Shown: positions 14,001-40,112 of the stretch, piece after piece | How positions within the stretch are numbered: position 1 is the stretch's first letter | Layout of the letters: each line of letters opens with the position of its first letter | NCBI RefSeq assembly: GCF_964355755.1 | Contig: NC_092678.1 | Location: 23,726,365 to 23,790,364 of the forward strand | Origin: Antedon mediterranea | Taxonomy: Eukaryota; Echinodermata; Crinoidea; Comatulida; Antedonidae | Length of the DNA stretch: 64,000 bases | Direction: 5' to 3' | The notes under the pieces: model-generated | The model's database searches: none | What the model was told of the DNA's origin: nothing | The model's input: the letters and a program-made list of their open reading frames with translations, nothing else | Made by a program: the position numbers and the translations under genes

Positions 14001-17000
14001 TACAAGACAACTACAAGACGATATGCGTCCATACTCCCAGACCAGACTATACATAACCACACATTAAATAAACACGGATTGCACCCACACAGATTTAACG
14101 ATGACAGGAAGAGTTACATTTCCCGTAAATTATGCGCGAAATAACGATGGTAATTTAAATTGAACCAATAGTTAATTATCTTGTCATCATTCTCATATCA
14201 CCATTCTCTTTTATTCAAGAACGAACTTAAGCTGATGTAAGAGCTTGTGTAGCTCATAACTCCGATAGGTTTCGATGTTATGTTACACTACGCACGTTTA
14301 AACGCGAACAAAGTTAAACCGATTGATTGACTGACATAACTCCGATAGATTCGATGTTATGTTATTGACATATACGTTTGAACGCAAACAAAGTTAAACC
14401 GATTGATTGACTGACATAACTCCGATAGATTCGATGTTATGTTACGACATATACGTTTGAACGCAAACAAAGTTAAACCGACTGATTGACTGACGTAACT
14501 CCGATAGATTCGATGTTATGTTACGACATATACGTTTGAACGCAAACAAAGTTAAACCGATTGATTGACTGACGTAACTCCGATAGATTCGATGTTATGT
14601 TATGACATATACGTTTGAACGCAAACAAAGTTAAACCGATTGATTGACTGACGTAACTCCGATAGATCGTGCAAACTTATATTTATACTATTATTTTCTC
14701 TTTAAAAAATTAATCAATGCTAAAATACACCACAAGAAATTTAGCCTGGGATTGGAACATTTGTGGTTTAAATTGAGCCAGGGACGCCTAGACAGAACTT
14801 TATTTTTAGCACATTGTTTTTACATTATTAAAAAAAAATGTTAAAATTGAAATGCTGATAAATAAATCAACCGAACCTTAACTGAAATTCCCGACGGAAT
14901 ACACTGAGATTAAAACGACATAATGATACAATTAAATTGTTATTTGATAGGATTCTGTTCGGCTGATCTTTACACTGCCATAGCATAGGTTACACATACC
15001 GCATACGCGTTATATTAAAATGTGTATTACATAAGTCAAGGCTCAGTTGATACAAATGTATTTACTGTTTATTTCTGGATATTGAAATCAATTACATGTA
15101 ACAGATTGGTTCGTTCACAATTGTAAGAATTATATCTGCGTCCGTGGGGTTTAAATTAGAGTTCATGGTGTGATTAGAACTGAACAAGTTTGCAGCAGGT
15201 CACATACATTTGTTTATTTGGTATTCTTTTCTCTCTCTGTTTTTCTATGATTGAGTTTGAAATAGTCATAAATCACTTTTTAAATCGAACACCCCCACTG
15301 AAATTAAATTAAGGAATCTGTTTTGGAAATATAATACAAGTTATACAAACAGATCTGGCACTAATGGAAAAAACTGTATAATCACAGGTGGTATAATGGC
15401 TTTTAAAAGATGTCTACCCGTTTCTGATAAAATAAACACATAGTTTAATATAATACAAATTATTACATAAAATTAATAAATTATAAACATGTATAGCAAG
15501 ATCCAGAATGATGCGAATACAGATAGGGGAAGGAGAAGAAGGGGAGGGCTGCGTTAAGCAAACTTATAGTTTGAGTTCCCAAAAAGTGTGATATGTCCCA
15601 ATATGGTAGTGATATGTCCCAATATGGTAGTGATATGTCCCAATATGGTAGTGATATGTCCCAATATGGTAGTGATGTGTCCCAATATGGTAGTGATATT
15701 CTTAAATATGGTAGTGATATGTCCCAATATGGTAGTGATATGTCCCAATATGGTAGTGATGTCCCAATATGGTAGTGATATTCTTAAAAATGTATGGGCA
15801 AATCAAATTATGTTGGTCACATAATGTTTGATAGTGGGGACAGATCTTAAGTATATTAATTAGTATACATTATTATATTGAGAATTCAAGGTTTATGTTC
15901 AGAGCTAGAATGCAGCACTGCAACATTAGATTGTAACTGTTGCCACGATTATCAAAATGGATGAATTTAATCAAGATAGTATTAACTACGATGTTGATTT
16001 ACAATCTTAAGTTATTTTTATTCACAGTTTTAAGAGGTCGTATAATAAGTTCACGACAAGTGTTATACAACTCTAGCAACGGCCAAGTTGTTGAGGAACA
16101 TGTTGAGGACAGTGGTGTGGAATCTTTAACCTTACAGCCTAACTTTACACTGAGTTATGATGATGAGGACGGCGTCATCAAGAGAGGAACAATATTCAGA
16201 GTGTCAGTTAGAAATGTGTATAAAGGTGCTGAGCACTTGGGTGAGAATTCTGAAACAGAAATCTTCACGACAGCTAACACTAAATTGATGTCAAGAAAAA
16301 AGGCACGAAAGACCTATGTGTTGACAGGTAAAGTGGTATTCTTATCGATGTGTGTGACCATTTGTACCACCTCAACCGTCTGTTGATGACAATACTTAAA
16401 GATGCATTAACTTTATCTAAAATTCTAAACATGCTGATGAATTCTAAAAGATAACAATATATTTTTATATGAATTGTGATTAATTAAACTGATTGGTTCT
16501 TACTCGGACACAACACAAGTAATTTGACCAATCACGATGCGATTGCGATTTAATCATCAATCATGATTAGTCAAATTACTTGCGTTGCGCGTACGACGTC
16601 CTTGCTCGACGGTTATTTTTAATTATAACTTAGGTGATCATGCCTTATTGATTTACTTTTGTAATGTTTTTATGTTTTTCTTTGTACTTTGTTTGGCGAA
16701 ATAAATGATTTGATAAAACCAAGCTTAATTATGTTTACTTTAATGTTCAGGTTTTTTACGGCGCTCTAGCATTCCAATGGAGTACAGTCACTGTTCGTGG
16801 CTATTTGAACAGGGCCAGAATCCATTTGTCCATGGCTATTTAAACTTTTTAAGTGGATGTAACTGGATGGATGAGTGGAAACGACTGACGCATGAGCAAC
16901 GGTTGGCAATCAGTCGCTACTATAAACGAAACTGTCGATGTGAGGTACGTATGATCCGGCTTGAGTTGACAACATAAAGCTTTGTTCTCACTAGACGTAA

Positions 17001-17962
17001 CGCAAGGACGTAAACGTAACGCAAACGTGTTGACCAATGACAAGCGACCGTTCGAATAATACATCGCTTGTAATTAGTCAACTCACTTACGTTGCGTTAC
17101 GTTCTTGTCTTGCGTCTCAAGTGGGAACCAAGCATAAACAATTCTGTAAATGCGTACACTACAATAATTCAATTCGTCAAACTCGTTCAAAATTAGACAA
17201 TACTTAAGATATTTCTTCGGATGCTTAGCAAAGACATTGGTCCTTTGCGCAATCCTCAAATATAGTTTATACTTTTTATATTTGGTTATTAGTAAAGGCA
17301 TTTCTAAACCTCTAGTCTATGGTTTCCGTATAACAAACATGTCAGATGCAATCATTGGAAGTTTTAGACAAAGTGTGATTCATCCACAAAATGCAATTAA
17401 AAACCGCAAATATTTACGAAGAATTGCTAAATATATTAGGTATATTTCTCAATACAGTAGTGAACTGAAAATATCCTGAACTATCAAATATAAAAGTAGG
17501 TCTATGTAAGAAAGATTTTTACCTTGATTTAAGCGACGAGAACATGTTGGTTCCTTCCAAAGTTATGCCGCCCCTATGATCAAAATGGAGAAAAGCAGGA
17601 AAGAATGTGGAGCTGAGGAAACAACGAAGAGAAAGCAGTTCTTATAAATCTTCATCATTTTGACACCTTCAATTGGGAATAGGTTTGAAGAAATCAACAA
17701 AATAACCAAAAACAAAGATTATTCTGATTTATTAAAGAATTAAACATTTACATTGCAGATTGTTCGGTGCCACGGAAGACAATGGGATCCACACAGCTAT
17801 TGTTCTGGTGATCTGGTACGTGCTGTAAGCGGACACGGATGCACGATGAAGCTGACGAATGAGTACACGTTAACCAGACAAGTCTGTGTCAGGCGAAAGG
17901 GCGAACAGTGCCGATGGTTCACTGTGCCTACCACCAAGACAGAAGAAACAGAACAAGAGTAG
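8024..17962 (+). CDS. TIMP-like tissue inhibitor of metalloproteinases (TIMP-B), 4 exons, 278 aa
   Basis: Exons 8024-8162, 16028-16327, 16751-16944 and 17759-17962 join in phase (837 nt with stop). Residues 1-20 are a signal peptide ending SFA; mature Cys1 is residue 21. HPQEHFCEAD then VLRGRIIS matches the TIMP N-domain start. The block VIKRGTIFRVSVRNVYKG corresponds to the IKR...FKG segment and RKTYVLTG to the KKEYLIAG segment of TIMPs. Exon 3 ends SRYYKRNCRCE and exon 4 starts IVRCHG, as at the TIMP N/C-domain boundary; CVRRKGEQCRWF matches the C-terminal end. By family knowledge it is secreted and inhibits matrix metalloproteinases. All six C-domain cysteines are present, but the N-domain lacks the usual Cys3 and Cys70 and has an extra Cys in exon 3. 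Two N-glycosylation sequons (NSS, NFT) lie in exon 2. A likely polyadenylation signal is at 18200. Confidence 0.85.
9018..9142. mobile_element. MITE family A copy in TIMP-B intron 1
   Basis: Ends CTGTCTACACTATCA and its complement TGATAGTTTAGACAGAG enclose the internal motif CTACCATATTTGGGCACAT that is shared by the other family A copies in this window. Confidence 0.75.
10149..10362. repeat. long imperfect inverted repeat (foldback element)
   Basis: The arm at 10149-10190 (CGTTCTAGAACTATA...) pairs with 10321-10362. Inside, a perfect 21-bp inverted pair centred on AATGACGTCATGA lies at about 10211 and 10281. It probably belongs to a MITE in TIMP-B intron 1; the outer limits are unclear. Confidence 0.6.
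11400..11645. repeat. candidate dispersed repeat in TIMP-B intron 1
   Basis: A GC-richer, complex stretch (CTCCCAGAGGGCCC ... TACTAATACACCGGGGTAA ... TATCCGAGAAGACCCGTTCT) stands out from the AT-rich intron and reads like repeat or retroelement tail sequence. I cannot assign a family, and no second copy occurs in the window. Confidence 0.3.
12012..12408. repeat. pair of direct repeats flanking a coding-like island
   Basis: About 12012-12131 and 12313-12408 are diverged direct copies (ATATTGATGTT ... TACCTCAATTG ... TGTAGGAGAGCGT). Between them lies 12184-12296, an open 113-nt frame starting ATGTCTGGAAG and ending at a donor-like GGAG/GTATAT. Confidence 0.55.
13690..13760 (-). repeat. tRNA-like or SINE head
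   Basis: On the minus strand, TAGCTTAGTGGTTAAGT (A-box-like) precedes CTGGGTTCAAATCC (B-box-like). Acceptor-stem halves do not pair, so I favour a SINE head over a functional tRNA. Confidence 0.4.
13857..13998. mobile_element. degenerate MITE family B copy
   Basis: The right end CGTCCTAGTGGGAACCAA and the internal GGTCAACTCACTTC match the better-preserved copies at 16974 and 19131. The left end has decayed. Confidence 0.5.
14255..14668. repeat. tandem repeat, 79-80 bp period, about 5 copies
   Basis: TCCGATAGATTCGATGTTAT recurs at about 14341, 14421, 14500 and 14579, with a diverged first copy at 14261 and a partial last copy at 14658. Interior copies differ by only a few bases. Confidence 0.9.
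15584..15850. mobile_element. MITE family A copy with a 21-bp internal expansion
   Basis: GATATGTCCCAATATGGTAG is repeated about nine times with 21-bp spacing (one unit reads TTCTTAAATATGG, one is shortened). It is followed by the family A right end TTTGATAGTGGGGACAGATCT. The left terminal repeat is missing. Open frames across it are repeat artefacts. Confidence 0.85.
16494..16614. mobile_element. MITE family B copy in TIMP-B intron 2
   Basis: ACAAGTAATTTGACCAATCA and the inverted TGATTAGTCAAATTACTTGC form the arms; ends resemble TTGGTTCTTACTCGGAC. Non-coding. Confidence 0.6.
16974..17137. mobile_element. MITE family B copy in TIMP-B intron 3
   Basis: The left end TAAAGCTTTGTTCTCACTAG and the right end CAAGTGGGAACCAAGCATAA are imperfect inverted repeats. 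The centre has paired TTGACCAATGACAAGCGA and TCGCTTGTAATTAGTCAA. It lies only about 30 bp downstream of the exon 3 donor. Confidence 0.75.
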
Positions 17963-18199
17963 AACATTAATGTTAAAACATTCAGCTGGTTACTGATTAC
18001 AATTCCTTTGTAGCCTAAGCATGGACCTATGTTTATACCTTCATGGCCTAAGTAATGTTGGGGTCCTCCCAATATACTGTAACATGAGCACAATTATCTG
18101 TCCTCAATCGTACTGAACAAAACCAATCGTCACATTGACGATTGCTTACACTTTTACACCGACTAGAAATGGTAAAGAAAGTTTTAATTTTAGAATTTC

Positions 18200-18205
18200 A
18201 ATAAA
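18200..18205 (+). terminator. polyadenylation signal AATAAA, TIMP-B
   Basis: Canonical AATAAA about 240 bp after the TIMP-B stop codon on the same strand. This sets a plausible 3' UTR length; the cleavage site is not determined. Confidence 0.5.
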
Positions 18206-19130
18206 CTTACACTCTGTCTCTGGTAAAACATATCACCATGATCTCACTTGCGATGTATAGCGGGCAGTTTAATGCTGAATATTACTATCGACGTACATGA
18301 ACGAAATGCTTATATTATACCGAACAAAAACAAATATGTATTTTCAATTATTATTAGTTTAAATCCGGATATAAACAACATTAAAGATTTCAACTACGAC
18401 GCAATTGTGATTTTAACACGAATTATTTTAGATATTTACTAATACAAACCATGATTTAGTCTCGAATTTTCATGCAAAAAGTGTGTGTTTTTATGTAAAT
18501 AGATTTTGAGATTCCGTTTATTTAAATTAATATGCAAATTCTACCTCTATTATACATTGAAGTTAAGATTTCACGAGTTTTTGAATCACCAATATTCCGA
18601 AAATCACTCGTGTGAACGCATCTCAACTTAGCCGGGTTAAGACAAATCCAAACATTTTTCAGTCAAAAACATTTTTTAGTGTAGAGTTTGATATTAAAAA
18701 CCAGTGCCAAGAATGATTGAGTCTAACAATATAGTTTGGCATTAAAACTCAGGGACAACTGCTGATAGAAAACAGCTATTTTGATATTTAGTGTAAGTAA
18801 CAAAAATAAAATGTAGTAGAGAAAACGAAAAAATATATTTCTAAATAGTAGAGAATAGTTGGATAGAGATTTAGTTACAGAATTAACTGTTACGTTGAAT
18901 ATCATACATATTGGGTAACCTAAAGCTTGGTTCCCACAAGGCTAGGACCCTAATCAATGACGTCTGGAGTTTAGTTATAGTGTGAACGCAGTGCCCAAAT
19001 GCACCTACAGATTGGTTCCCACTAGGACGTTACTTAATGACGTCACGTCCGGATTGTAGTGTGAACGCAGTGCACACACGCACAAAGTCTAAACAATAAA
19101 ATAGCTATAAGAAAATGTGTTATGACGTTA

Positions 19131-19244
19131 TAAAGCTTTGTTCCCACTAGGACGACAACGCAAGGGAGTTGACCAATAAATAATCCATCGCTTGTGATTG
19201 GTCAACTCATTGTACTTGCGCAACGTCCTAGTGGGAACTAAGAT
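19131..19244. mobile_element. MITE family B copy
   Basis: TAAAGCTTTGTTCCCACTAG at the left pairs with CTAGTGGGAACTAAGATT at the right. The centre holds inverted GTTGACCAATAAATAATCCA and GTGATTGGTCAACTC. The best-preserved family B member here. Confidence 0.75.
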
Positions 19245-20525
19245 TCAATATTGTAAGCCTGTAATTTGTATCCAATATTAAAAACATTAAAATGCTAGTT
19301 TGACGGTAACAATAATTTATATGCTTTCTCATTTATGAATTTCAAAGTTTTCTGTGTGTAGATATGTAGGCCTCTTATAATGTTTCCTGTGACGTCATTT
19401 GGCGACAGGCACCCGTAAAATCCCAATTTATTATCTTGGTGAATCACAATAAAACACAAAGCTGTTTTTCCAGGGTGTGTATAAAAAACAACGGTTTATA
19501 TTAAACTATTTTTGAAAAATGTACTTTATAAAATGATTGAATGTCGTCTTCCAGGGGCTTAGATATTTTCCTTTAAGTAAGAACTTAACACCAAGATCAC
19601 ATTTCAGAGTAACTAGGACGGAGTCATACGTATTAGCCCCATTACCTATGCGCATTATCACTTACAGTGCAGTTATTTAACAATTATGATCTTACATAAA
19701 TCATGAATATTAGTGAAACCTGCCAAAACATATTTTTTCCGCTTTTTCAAAATCTATTTTTACAAACTTTTAAGAAAAGCGTTTCAGCTTTCTGTGTTAG
19801 ATCTTAAACTGCGATACTGTAAAGTCCAATTTACAAAACAAGGAGCGAAAAGCACTCGTAAGATACAGATTGTACGTGAAACAAGCTACGCGCTTTCCCG
19901 CTTAACAGTTGTTAGAGCTACCCAAAATAAAGTTAAATAAATAAATAACGTTATCTGCAAACTGGATGGATATTTTAAGTGACAAATTAACATTCCACAA
20001 TAGGCCTGGGCAGATATGTTGAAATTAATATGTTCTATGCTTAGTAGATTATGTGGCTACTTTTCACAACGGCGTAAGGAGAGTTGCGAATGCTTGAACC
20101 GTTCAAGAAGTCGAGGGAAATCGCGCCGAAAAAAGACCAATAGCGTACTTCTTTACTTTTGGTAAGACTGCCACGCCTACATTTAGATAGACAACAACAG
20201 ATGCAAGCCGGCGGTCGGGTGGTTAGACAAATCAGGTCATTTTCAGTAAAAATATATAACGGAACATATAATTATATTTCTTTTTAGAAACATTATTGTC
20301 ATTTCCGTTTAAATTCAAACTAAGATTTGTGTCGTCCAATTTTACTCAGCAAAGGAAATGCAAATCAGCTGTGCGTAAGCTAGTTTTCACTACGATAACA
20401 GAAACATAAAGCCGTTACTTTTAAAGGGGAAATTCACCTGTGCGTTCTTACTTTTAATCACAATTAGGGGCCTCATACAGAGGTAGCAGACCAATATGTG
20501 AACTCACTTTTCCTATTTGAAAGGT

Positions 20526-20715
20526 GTTAAGCCCTGTCTACTCTATCCAACTAGTTTGACAAAAAGAAGTGTGATATGCCCAAATATGGTAGTGATATGC
20601 CCAAATATGGTAGTGATATGCCCAAATATAGTAGTGATATAAAATCATCATCATCAATATATGGGCACATCACATTTTTCTGTCACATACAGTTTGATAG
20701 TGCAGACAGAGCTCT
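20526..20715. mobile_element. MITE family A copy with three internal 21-bp units
   Basis: The left end TTAAGCCCTGTCTACTCTAT and the right end GATAGTGCAGACAGAGCTC are inverted. Three units of GATATGCCCAAATATGGTAG (one AATATAG variant) lie inside. Confidence 0.85.
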
Positions 20716-21189
20716 ATACAAAACTGGGAACATTTCGTTAGTAAAAATGTGCTGCGTTAGGTATTATGCATGTGCAGATTTATGTGCGACTATGTAAAAG
20801 TGATCTATCTCAAAATAATAATTGCTCTTTTTGCTTTTTTACAATTTTATTCCCAGTCTGGTGGTAGAGAAATGTTTGTAGAGGTCCTAATGCCTGCACA
20901 TATAAAGTATTCAAATTTATTATTCAAACAAAGCCTGTTGTAAAATACATTTATCCCATAATATTGAAGTTGTCATGATACGGATGCCGATTTCCCCAGG
21001 TACGTCGCCTCTGGGCTTTGTTAAGCATGTTCTCACAGATTTAGGTGTTCCTCACAAACAGGGGTGAAAGTGAAACGATTTATAGGTTTATTTTCAACCT
21101 TCTTATTCCCAGGTCCGTTTTATGACGCGTTGCACGTAGATGTTTTTCAATTCTCTACTGTTCGAAAGCGGGTTACATACGGACAAACG

Positions 21190-24100
21190 GACGTGTCGTG
21201 CGCGCGTAGAGATATGCCATGTGTAGGCCTACTACCCTGCGTTGGTATGACGTGGAACGGCACTGCTTTAGTGTGAACCAATCTTTAATACGTCGTGCGT
21301 ACTATATTCGTTTGTATGACGAGGCACGACCGGGGGCACGACACTTCTTTAGTGTGTACCAACCCTAGATGTGTCGTGCGTAGATATGCGTTTGTACAAC
21401 GAGGTACGACACTGCTTTAGTGTGTACCAACCCTGGATGTGTCGTGCGTAGATATGCGTTTGTACAACGAGGCACGACACTGCTTTAGTGTGTACCAACC
21501 CTGGATGTGACGTGCGTAGATATGCGTTTGTACAACGAGGTACGACACTGCTTTAGTGTGTACCAACCCTGGATGTGACGTGCGTAGATATGCGTTTGTA
21601 CAACGAGGCACGACACTGCTTTAGTGTGTACCAACCCTGGATGTGTCGTGCGTAGATGTGCGTTTGCATGACGAGGCACGACACTGCTTTAGTGTGTACC
21701 AAACATGGATGTGTCGTACGTAGATGTGCGTTTGTATGACGAGGCACGACACCGCTTTAGTGTGTACCAACCCTGGATGTGTCGTACGTAGATATGCGTT
21801 TGCATGACAAGGCACGACACTGCTTTAGTGTGTACCAACCCTGGATGTGTCGTACGTAGATATGCGTTTGCATGACGAGGCACGACACTGCTTTAGTGTG
21901 TACTAACCCTGGATGTGTCGTACGTAGATATGCGTTTGTATGACGAGGTACGACACTGCTTTAGTGTGTACCAACCCTGGATGTGTCGTACGTAGATATG
22001 CGTTTGTACAACGAGGTACGACACTGCTTTAGTGTGTACCAACCCTGGATGTGTCGTGCGTAGATATGCGTTTGTATGACGAGGTACGACACTGCTTTAG
22101 TGTGTTCCAACCCTGGATGTGTCGTACGTAGATATGCGTTTGTACAACGAGGTACGACACTGCTTTAGTGTGTACCAACCCTGGATGTGTCGTGCGTAGA
22201 TATGCGTTTGTATGACGAGGTACGACACTGCTTTAGTGTGTACCAACCCTGGATGTGTCGTATGTAGATATGCGTTTGTACAACGAGGTACGACACTGCT
22301 TTAGTGTGTACCAACCCTGGATGTGTCGTGCGTAGATATGCGTTTGTACAACGAGGTACGACACTGCTTTAGTGTGTACCAACCCTGGATGTGACGTGCG
22401 TAGATATGCGTTTGTACAACGGTACGACACTGCTTTAGTGTGTACCAACCCTGGATGTGACGTGCGTAGATATGCGTTTGTACAACGAGGCACGACACTG
22501 CTTTAGTGTGTACCAACCCTGGATGAGTCGTGCGTAGATATGCGTTTGCATGACGAGGCACGACACTGCTTTAGTGTGTACCAACCCTGGATGTGTCGTG
22601 CGTAGATATGCGTTTGTATGACGAGGTACGACACTGCTTTAGTGTGTACCAACCCTGGATGTGTCGTGCGTAGATATGCGTTTGTACAACGAGGTACGAC
22701 ACTGCTTTAGTGTGTACCAACCCTGGATGTGACGTGCGTAGATATGCGTTTGTACAACGAGGTACGACACTGCTTTAGTGTGTACCAACCCTGGATGTGT
22801 CGTACGTAGATATGCGTTTGCATGACGAGGCACGACACCGCTTTAGTGTGTACCAACCCTGGATGTGTCGTACGTAGATATGCGTTTGTATGACGAGGTA
22901 CGACACTGCTTTAGTGTGTACCAAACATGGATGTGTCGTACGTAGATATGCATTTGCATGACGAGGCTCGACACTGCTTTAGTGTGTACCAAACATGGAT
23001 GTGTCGTGCGTAGATGTGCGTTTGCATGACGAGGTACGATACGACACTGCTTTAGTGTGTACCAACCCTGGATGTGACGTGCGTAGATATGCGTTTGTAC
23101 AACGAGGTACGACACTGCTTTAGTGTGTACCAACCCTGGATGTGTCGTGCGTAGATATGCGTTTGTATGACGAGGTACGACACTGCTTTAGTGTGTACCA
23201 ACCCTGGATGTGTCGTACGTAGATATGCGTTTGTACAACGAGGTACGACACTGCTTTAGTGTGTACCAACCCTGGATGTGTCGTGCGTAGATATGCGTTT
23301 GTACAACGAGGTACGACACTGCTTTAGTGTGTACCAACCCTGGATGTGACGTGCGTAGATATGCGTTTGTACAACGGTACGACACTGCTTTAGTGTGTAC
23401 CAACCCTGGATGTGACGTGCGTAGATATGCGTTTGTACAACGAGGCACGACACTGCTTTAGTGTGTACCAACCCTGGATGAGTCGTGCGTAGATATGCGT
23501 TTGCATGACGAGGCACGACACTGCTTTAGTGTGTACCAACCCTGGATGTGTCGTGCGTAGATATGCGTTTGTATGACGAGGTACGACACTGCTTTAGTGT
23601 GTACCAACCCTGGATGTGTCGTGCGTAGATATGCGTTTGTACAACGAGGTACGACACTGCTTTAGTGTGTACCAACCCTGGATGTGACGTGCGTAGATAT
23701 GCGTTTGTACAACGAGGTACGACACTGCTTTAGTGTGTACCAACCCTGGATGTGTCGTGCGTAGATATGCGTTTGTACAACGAGGTACGACACTGCTTTA
23801 GTGTGTACCAACCCTGGATGTGACGTGCGTAGATATGCGTTTGTACAACGAGGCACGACACTGCTTTAGTGTGTACCAACCCTGGATGTGTCGTGCGTAG
23901 ATATGCGTTTGTACAACGAGGTACGACACTGCTTTAGTGTGTACCAACCCTGGATGTGTCGTACGTAGATATGCGTTTGTACAACGAGGTACGACACTGC
24001 TTTAGTGTGTACCAACCCTGGATGTGTCGTACGTAGATATGCGTTTGCATGACGAGGCACGACACCGCTTTAGTGTGTACCAACCCTGGATGTGTCGTAC

Positions 24101-24366
24101 GTAGATATGCGTTTGTATGACGAGGTACGACACTGCTTTAGTGTGTACCAAACATGGATGTGTCGTACGTAGATATGCGTTTGCATGACGAGGCTCGACA
24201 CTGCTTTAGTGTGTACCAAACATGGATGTGTCGTGCGTAGATGTGCGTTTGCATGACGAGGTACGATACGACACTGCTTTAGTGTGTACCAACCCTGGAT
24301 GTGACGTGCGTAGATATGCGTTTGTACAACGAGGTACGACACTGCTTTAGTGTGTACCAACCCTGT
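21190..24366. repeat. 68-bp satellite array, about 45 copies
   Basis: The monomer runs GATGTGTCGTGCGTAGATAT, GCGTTTGTACAACGAGGTAC, GACACTGCTTTAGTGTGTAC, CAACCCTG. Most units are 68 bp; there is a 66-bp variant (ACAACGGTACG, near 22.42 and 23.37 kb) and a 74-bp variant (GGTACGATACGACAC, near 23.03 and 24.26 kb). The first few units up to about 21.36 kb are degenerate. Each unit carries a hairpin, GTACGACACT/AGTGTGTAC, with a GCTTT loop. Recurrence of the same variants shows higher-order duplication. All open frames across it are artefacts of the repeat. Confidence 0.95.
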
Positions 24367-25788
24367 TTGTCACACAATGTACACACAGTGCGCACGCGTA
24401 CTGTATACATTTAAACAAACATTTCTGAACAACAATAACATTCATCTGTTTCAAACACATTTTATTAATTGTTCAATAATCACATTTTTTGTTACGCTGA
24501 TTAAAAATATGTAGGCCATGAAGAGTTCATCCTGGAATACAAAACATTTCACAAACAAGAATTTAGCTCTTAAACTTTATAAATGTTGACTCTGGCTGCT
24601 GCAAACCGTTCCTAAATCTTTCTAGGATGCGAAAGGTTGATGGATTTATAGTATTCAATGTTAACAAGTTTATTTTATGATAACAATTGACACTAGCCAT
24701 ATTAAATCTTATACTGTATAATCAAATTAAAGGCAGTTACTTTGTTATGGGCACGGCATTGTTCTCACATTTGAATGCGCAGTTTAAAAACAATCCTACA
24801 TTTAGTGTAAAAAAACAATCTTAACTATGGATAGACATTACAGACAAATCACACACAAAAGACAGGCTCATTGCACTATGATGATGAAAACACTGTTGGC
24901 AGTGTGTTTGCACAAAGACAGGGGAAATAGACTAGGCACTGCTCTACACCAATGAGATCTGCAAGCTCCTGTACTATGGGTAAGTGATTGCGCGTGGTTA
25001 GAAGAAGAAAGCGTACTGCAATGTTTCACTCACCCATCCACTGGAAACAGATTGTATCTCATTTCCACAGGTGAGTCTGACTAATGACTGGCCAAAGTGG
25101 TCAGGTCATCGGCCAAAATACGCTGTCAATCAAAGCTAGTAGATCTCACACTGATTGACATGTGTCAGTAAGCTTTCAACATATATTGACTCCTTTAAAG
25201 GACCGAGGATGGGGCAGTTTCTCTATAAAGGAGCCACGTATACAAGGATAAGGTGCATTTGGAAACTTACTTTTAGAAGAGTCAGGTTTAGTCTATATAG
25301 TAATATTATATTCCTATAAAAATACATTATAATATTAACAATAAGTTGAATATTAGTATAACAATAACCGTGCTAAATAATACAATTAAATATACAAAAT
25401 AACGCAGTGATGTTATTAGTAAAAATTATGTTATTCAAAACTAAAATGTATTGGTTCAACCAATTAATCATATTGCATATAATGACTTTTAAAGTACATT
25501 CAGTGACAGGCTTCCCAGAAGCGCTTAGAGAAATTATAACAATTAACAAATTAAAAATTAACAATTCTTACCTCCTTCAACATGAGCTAGCTAGTCAAGA
25601 ACTATCCTAAAGAACACACTAGGCCTACAGTTACCCTCATTCAAAATGGTGTTGAACCACATGCCACGCCTAGAGCTATCCTATTTGAAGTAGATGTTTG
25701 ACATTAAACCACATGCTAGGCCAAGAGCTAGCCTCTTTGAAGTAGATGTCAAAATGCTCCTGCACCTGACAAAGAGTTACCTTGGTGA
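24367..25788. other. intergenic DNA downstream of USP19
   Basis: Between the satellite and the USP19 stop codon. Minus-strand AATAAA-type signals (TTTATT on the plus strand, for example near 24.46 and 24.67 kb) could end the USP19 transcript. No coding exon seen. Confidence 0.5.

Positions 25789-40112
<14,324 letters not shown>

Larger units (their letters stand above)
18206..21189. other. intergenic DNA with MITEs, no gene seen
   Basis: No coding exon recognised. MITE family B copies lie at 18921-19076 (poor) and 19131-19244, and a family A copy at 20526-20715. The open frame near 19.7-19.9 kb has no family features. Confidence 0.6.

Noticed and set aside
15554-15824. Repetitive open frames on both strands (GHITTIL, MSQYGSD and ICPNMVV type peptides)
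   Set aside because: Translations of a 21-bp tandem repeat inside a MITE; all frames stay open because the unit is a multiple of 3.
19713-19940. 75-aa plus-strand frame
   Set aside because: Biased, low-complexity composition, with no splice or family support.
21417-24360. Many minus-strand frames of 64-96 aa with identical peptides
   Set aside because: Artefacts of the 68-bp satellite; the same unit is read in successive frames and no start, splice or family signal exists.
21190-24366. CRISPR-like regular array
   Set aside because: The whole 68-bp unit repeats with no unique spacers, and the DNA is eukaryotic.
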